NCBI GenBank assembly: GCA_903872035.1
Contig: CAIQIZ010000010.1
Span: 1 to 35,726, forward strand
Direction: 5' to 3'
Source: an uncultured bacterium
Lineage (GTDB): Bacteria; Patescibacteriota; Minisyncoccia; Phycocordibacterales; PALSA-1337
Length of the DNA stretch: 35,726 nucleotides
The position numbers were made by a program, and so were the translations under genes. Positions 33,945-35,726 of this stretch are shown here, one piece after another (position 1 is the stretch's first letter; every line of letters begins with the position of its first letter). The notes under the pieces were generated by a model that worked only from the letters and a program-made list of their open reading frames with translations, did no database searches and was not told the DNA's origin.

Positions 33945-33963
33945 GCCTTAAACTGGCAATCAA

Positions 33964-33993
33964 GAGTTAAGAACCGGGCAGAATTCTTAACTC
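33964..33993 (-). terminator. Hairpin between the 66-aa gene and lexA
   Basis: GAGTTAAGAA (33964-33973) and TTCTTAACTC (33984-33993), a perfect 10-bp stem with a 10-nt loop. Only a poor T-run follows on the minus strand, so it may attenuate rather than stop transcription into lexA. Confidence 0.45.
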
Positions 33994-34015
33994 ATGGCTG
34001 CCAGCCTCCGCCGAC

Positions 34016-34222
34016 TTAGAAAAGAAATGCTGAAGCAAAGCTCGCCACAGTACCGAACCAATTCGATCGCCTTGGGACCAGCCGAGCAAGCTCAGCCGTC
34101 AGAGATCTGTGTCGAAGCGCTTCCCGCCTGTAGGAAACTCCCCTAATGATCCGAAGGTCAATCTCTCGATTGAGTCTGTCGATCTCTGCACGAATGGCTC
34201 TGATGGTTTGATGCTTGCTCAT
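34016..34222 (-). CDS. Small basic helical protein, 66 aa, under LexA-type control
   Basis: MSKHQTIRAIRAEIDRLN opens a 66-residue protein that is mostly basic, with two helix-forming segments (about 4-28 and 30-50) and a hydrophobic end (WFGTVASFASAFLF). It has no signal peptide; the hydrophobic end may be a tail anchor. No family is recognised. The frame extends upstream to 34303 but that would overlap the promoter, so I start at 34222. It is the first gene of a probable SOS operon with lexA, so it may be a damage-induced inhibitor or small effector, which is inference from regulation alone. Confidence 0.65.
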   Translation of the reverse strand: MSKHQTIRAIRAEIDRLNREIDLRIIRGVSYRREALRHRSLTAELARLVPRRSNWFGTVASFASAFLF

Positions 34223-34280
34223 GGCTATGTGATAAATGTTAACTGGTAACTTATTGATAAGCGTTCTTACTGCATGAGTA

Positions 34281-34310
34281 AGTATAGGTGAACGAGTGTT
34301 CACCTGTCAA
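34281..34310 (-). promoter_or_regulatory. SOS promoter: LexA box filling the spacer
   Basis: On the minus strand TTGACA (34310-34305), 18 bp, TATACT (34286-34281). The spacer is exactly the perfect palindrome GGTGAACACTCGTTCACC (34304-34287), which contains GAAC-N4-GTTC, the Gram-positive-type LexA box. A bound repressor would block both promoter elements. Confidence 0.8.
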
Positions 34311-34319
34311 TGGAGTACC

Positions 34320-34328
34320 TGTGGATAA
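34320..34328 (-). promoter_or_regulatory. DnaA-box-like nonamer upstream of the SOS promoter
   Basis: TTATCCACA on the minus strand, a perfect match to the common DnaA box, 10 bp upstream of the TTGACA. It shares TTATCCACA with the copy before gap. Confidence 0.35.
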
Positions 34329-34356
34329 CTGGAAACTATTAGAATAGCTTTGATTG

Positions 34357-34426
34357 GAAGGCAAAAGAAATCTTTTCGTTTGAGCGCTGTGGGCCAGCGA
34401 CAAACAGAAAGATTTCTGGAGCCTTC
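34357..34426 (+). repeat. Palindromic element copy 5, after rmuC
   Basis: Arms 34366-34382 (AGAAATCTTTTCGTTTG) and 34401-34417 pair at 15 of 17 positions. An outer GAAGGC/GCCTTC pair (34357-34362 and 34421-34426) extends the stem. The core at 34378-34405 reads AGCGCTGTGGGCCAGCG on the + strand, so it is antisense to rmuC. It lies 7 bp after the rmuC stop. Confidence 0.88.
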
Positions 34427-34432
34427 AAAAGA

Positions 34433-35554
34433 TCATTGCTCCAAATCAGGTCTCTCAATAAGCGGAGTCTCTATTCCAGGCGCATCACCAGTTATGCGCA
34501 GAACATCCTTGTCAACTTTATTCAACTCCTTCCCCGCTGTATTGTAATGATTGACCGCCGTCGAGAGCGAAGCGCCAAGCTTGTCATGATACTCCTCATA
34601 CTTCTTCAAGTGAGTTCCCAATTCTGAAACTCTCTTGATGATATCCTTTGCTGTCTCTTCGATTTTCAAGGCCTTCAAGCCTTGGAGGACCGTCTGTAAA
34701 TAGGCTAGGAATGAAGTTGGCGAGACAATGATGACTTTGTACTTATTGGCTGCGCGCTGGATAAGATTATCAGTTTCCTCCGTAATGGCACCGATCTTAT
34801 TCACGAGCAAATCATAATATATAGCCTCATGCGGAATGAACATAAAGGCAAAATCCATAGTTCCTTCTGTCGGACGCACGTATTTGGCCGTCTCTTGAAT
34901 ACGCAGTTTCAAATCGCCCACGAATGCTTTTTCTAACTTCTCCTTCTCAACTGGATTCTTCTCTTCTGCCAATTTGTTGTAATTTTCCAAAGAAAATTTC
35001 GAGTCAATTGGAATAATTTTATCTTTGATGAAAACCGCTGCATCTACGATCTCTCCATTTTTGAAAGCGTATTGCATCTGATACTGTCCAGGTGCCAAAA
35101 CGTTCTTCAGCAACGTTTCCAAATAATATTCGCCGAGAATTCCGCGATGCTTGGGATTCTTTAATATGTCCTGTAAGTTCTGCAACTGATCGGCGAAGGA
35201 GACCACTTGTCTATTCGTTTCGTCCAATTTCGTCAATCCTTGCGTAACATCTTTGATCAGCTTGGAAGATTCGGTGAATTGGACGCGCATCGATTCCTGC
35301 ATATTCCTGGAAGATTCGCCTATCTTGTTGTCCACGGTCTTAGTCAGACCATCAACTTTGAAGTCGACTGTCTTTCGCAAGTCGCCGACTTGGCGGTCAA
35401 CGGTGCGACCCAATTCATTGACTTGCTCGAGAATCAACTTCAACCCTTCGCCATCTTGCGGCTTGGAATCGTTCTTGCGTCTAAAAAGCGCCATAGCTAG
35501 CAAGATGTTCGCAGCAACAGCGATGACGATGAGGATAATGAGGGTTGTTTGCAT
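34433..35554 (-). CDS. rmuC: DNA recombination protein RmuC
   Basis: A 373-residue protein with an N-terminal membrane helix (about 3-22), a long coiled coil (about 35-130, DGLTKTVDNKIGESSRNMQESMRV style) and the RmuC nuclease-like core (about 130-345): NPKHRGILGEYYLETLL, IVDAAVFIKDKIIPIDSKFSLENY, MDFAFMFIPHEAIYYDLL and VIIVSPTSFLAYLQTVLQG. RmuC limits inversions between short inverted repeats in E. coli, notable next to palindromic elements. A TAGTAT box sits 9 nt before the ATG. Confidence 0.93.
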   Translation of the reverse strand: MQTTLIILIVIAVAANILLAMALFRRKNDSKPQDGEGLKLILEQVNELGRTVDRQVGDLRKTVDFKVDGLTKTVDNKIGESSRNMQESMRVQFTESSKLIKDVTQGLTKLDETNRQVVSFADQLQNLQDILKNPKHRGILGEYYLETLLKNVLAPGQYQMQYAFKNGEIVDAAVFIKDKIIPIDSKFSLENYNKLAEEKNPVEKEKLEKAFVGDLKLRIQETAKYVRPTEGTMDFAFMFIPHEAIYYDLLVNKIGAITEETDNLIQRAANKYKVIIVSPTSFLAYLQTVLQGLKALKIEETAKDIIKRVSELGTHLKKYEEYHDKLGASLSTAVNHYNTAGKELNKVDKDVLRITGDAPGIETPLIERPDLEQ

Positions 35555-35726
35555 ATACGGTAAATACTATCACAAATAAATACCAACGGCGGTTCTTTGA
35601 ATATCAGTGTGGAAGATTTAGGAAAATGAAAGGCAAAAATGCCAATGTGATTTTGAGTACGTAGTTTTTGAAATTGCGAAATCCGTAAGACATTCTCTTG
35701 ATGAGCTTGATCTTGTTGTGGCAACC
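35555..35726. other. Right-edge intergenic region
   Basis: Holds the rmuC promoter region and a small hairpin (GGCA-AAAA-TGCC near 35634). I see no supported gene between 35555 and the window end; the open frames there have no start signal and no family resemblance. Confidence 0.5.

Noticed and set aside
35497-35724. 75-codon minus-strand ORF at the right edge
   Set aside because: It overlaps the start of rmuC in another frame and has no coding character.

Overview
The window looks like part of a Candidate Phyla Radiation (Patescibacteria, probably Parcubacteria-like) chromosome. The reasons are compact genes with short spacers, a standard stop-codon set, many small single-membrane-segment proteins, a separately encoded two-subunit transketolase beside RpiB and a ribulose-phosphate epimerase-like protein, and a LexA/BRO-N/RmuC neighbourhood. 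This placement is inference from gene content; no rRNA is present. One tRNA gene (Tyr, GUA) is present. There is no phage, insertion sequence with transposase, or CRISPR array.

Layout. 1-3.6 kb: an OmpR-type response regulator without a kinase, an 11-bp-periodic direct-repeat array behind it, a small membrane protein, a secreted protein and a PrsW-type membrane protease. 3.6-9.3 kb: Hsp20, GyrB, tRNA-Tyr, a double-receiver protein, an HtrA-like protease and a stomatin-like protein. 9.3-16.3 kb: UvrB, two unknown small proteins, and a sugar-phosphate cluster (split transketolase, epimerase with a coupled small ORF, RpiB). 16.3-22.7 kb: a large proline-rich anchored protein, an ORF-free structured region, GAPDH, an unknown protein and PyrD. 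22.7-31.5 kb: DedA plus two glycosyltransferases, two exported proteins, DnaB, an SGNH hydrolase, RecR, L21, DinB and a pilin-like protein. 31.5-35.7 kb: a VOC protein, a BRO-N protein, LexA, a 66-aa protein and RmuC.

The most striking feature is a dispersed family of short palindromic elements. Each has a conserved core of about 28 nt (central AGCGCTGTGGGCCRGCG) flanked by inverted-repeat arms of 13-21 bp. The arms are near-perfect within a copy but unrelated between copies. Five clear copies (two inside uvrB, one inside pyrD, one abutting lexA, one just after rmuC) and two decayed ones (after the response regulator, inside gyrB) were found. Inside genes they are in frame and add a peptide resembling SARALWAGGE. 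Locus-specific arms around a constant core suggest insertion coupled to inverted duplication of the target flank. I do not know of a published description.

Regulation. The 66-aa gene upstream of lexA has a promoter (TTGACA, 18 bp, TATACT) whose spacer is entirely filled by a perfect palindrome of the Gram-positive LexA-box form GAAC-N4-GTTC. This suggests an SOS unit of 66-aa protein, LexA and BRO-N protein. Several genes have a -10 box ending 5-9 nt before the start codon and no Shine-Dalgarno sequence, which points to leaderless mRNAs. A second operator-like motif (GTAGAGGT-N3-ACCTCTAC) brackets the uvrB promoter and recurs as a half-site before the transketolase gene.
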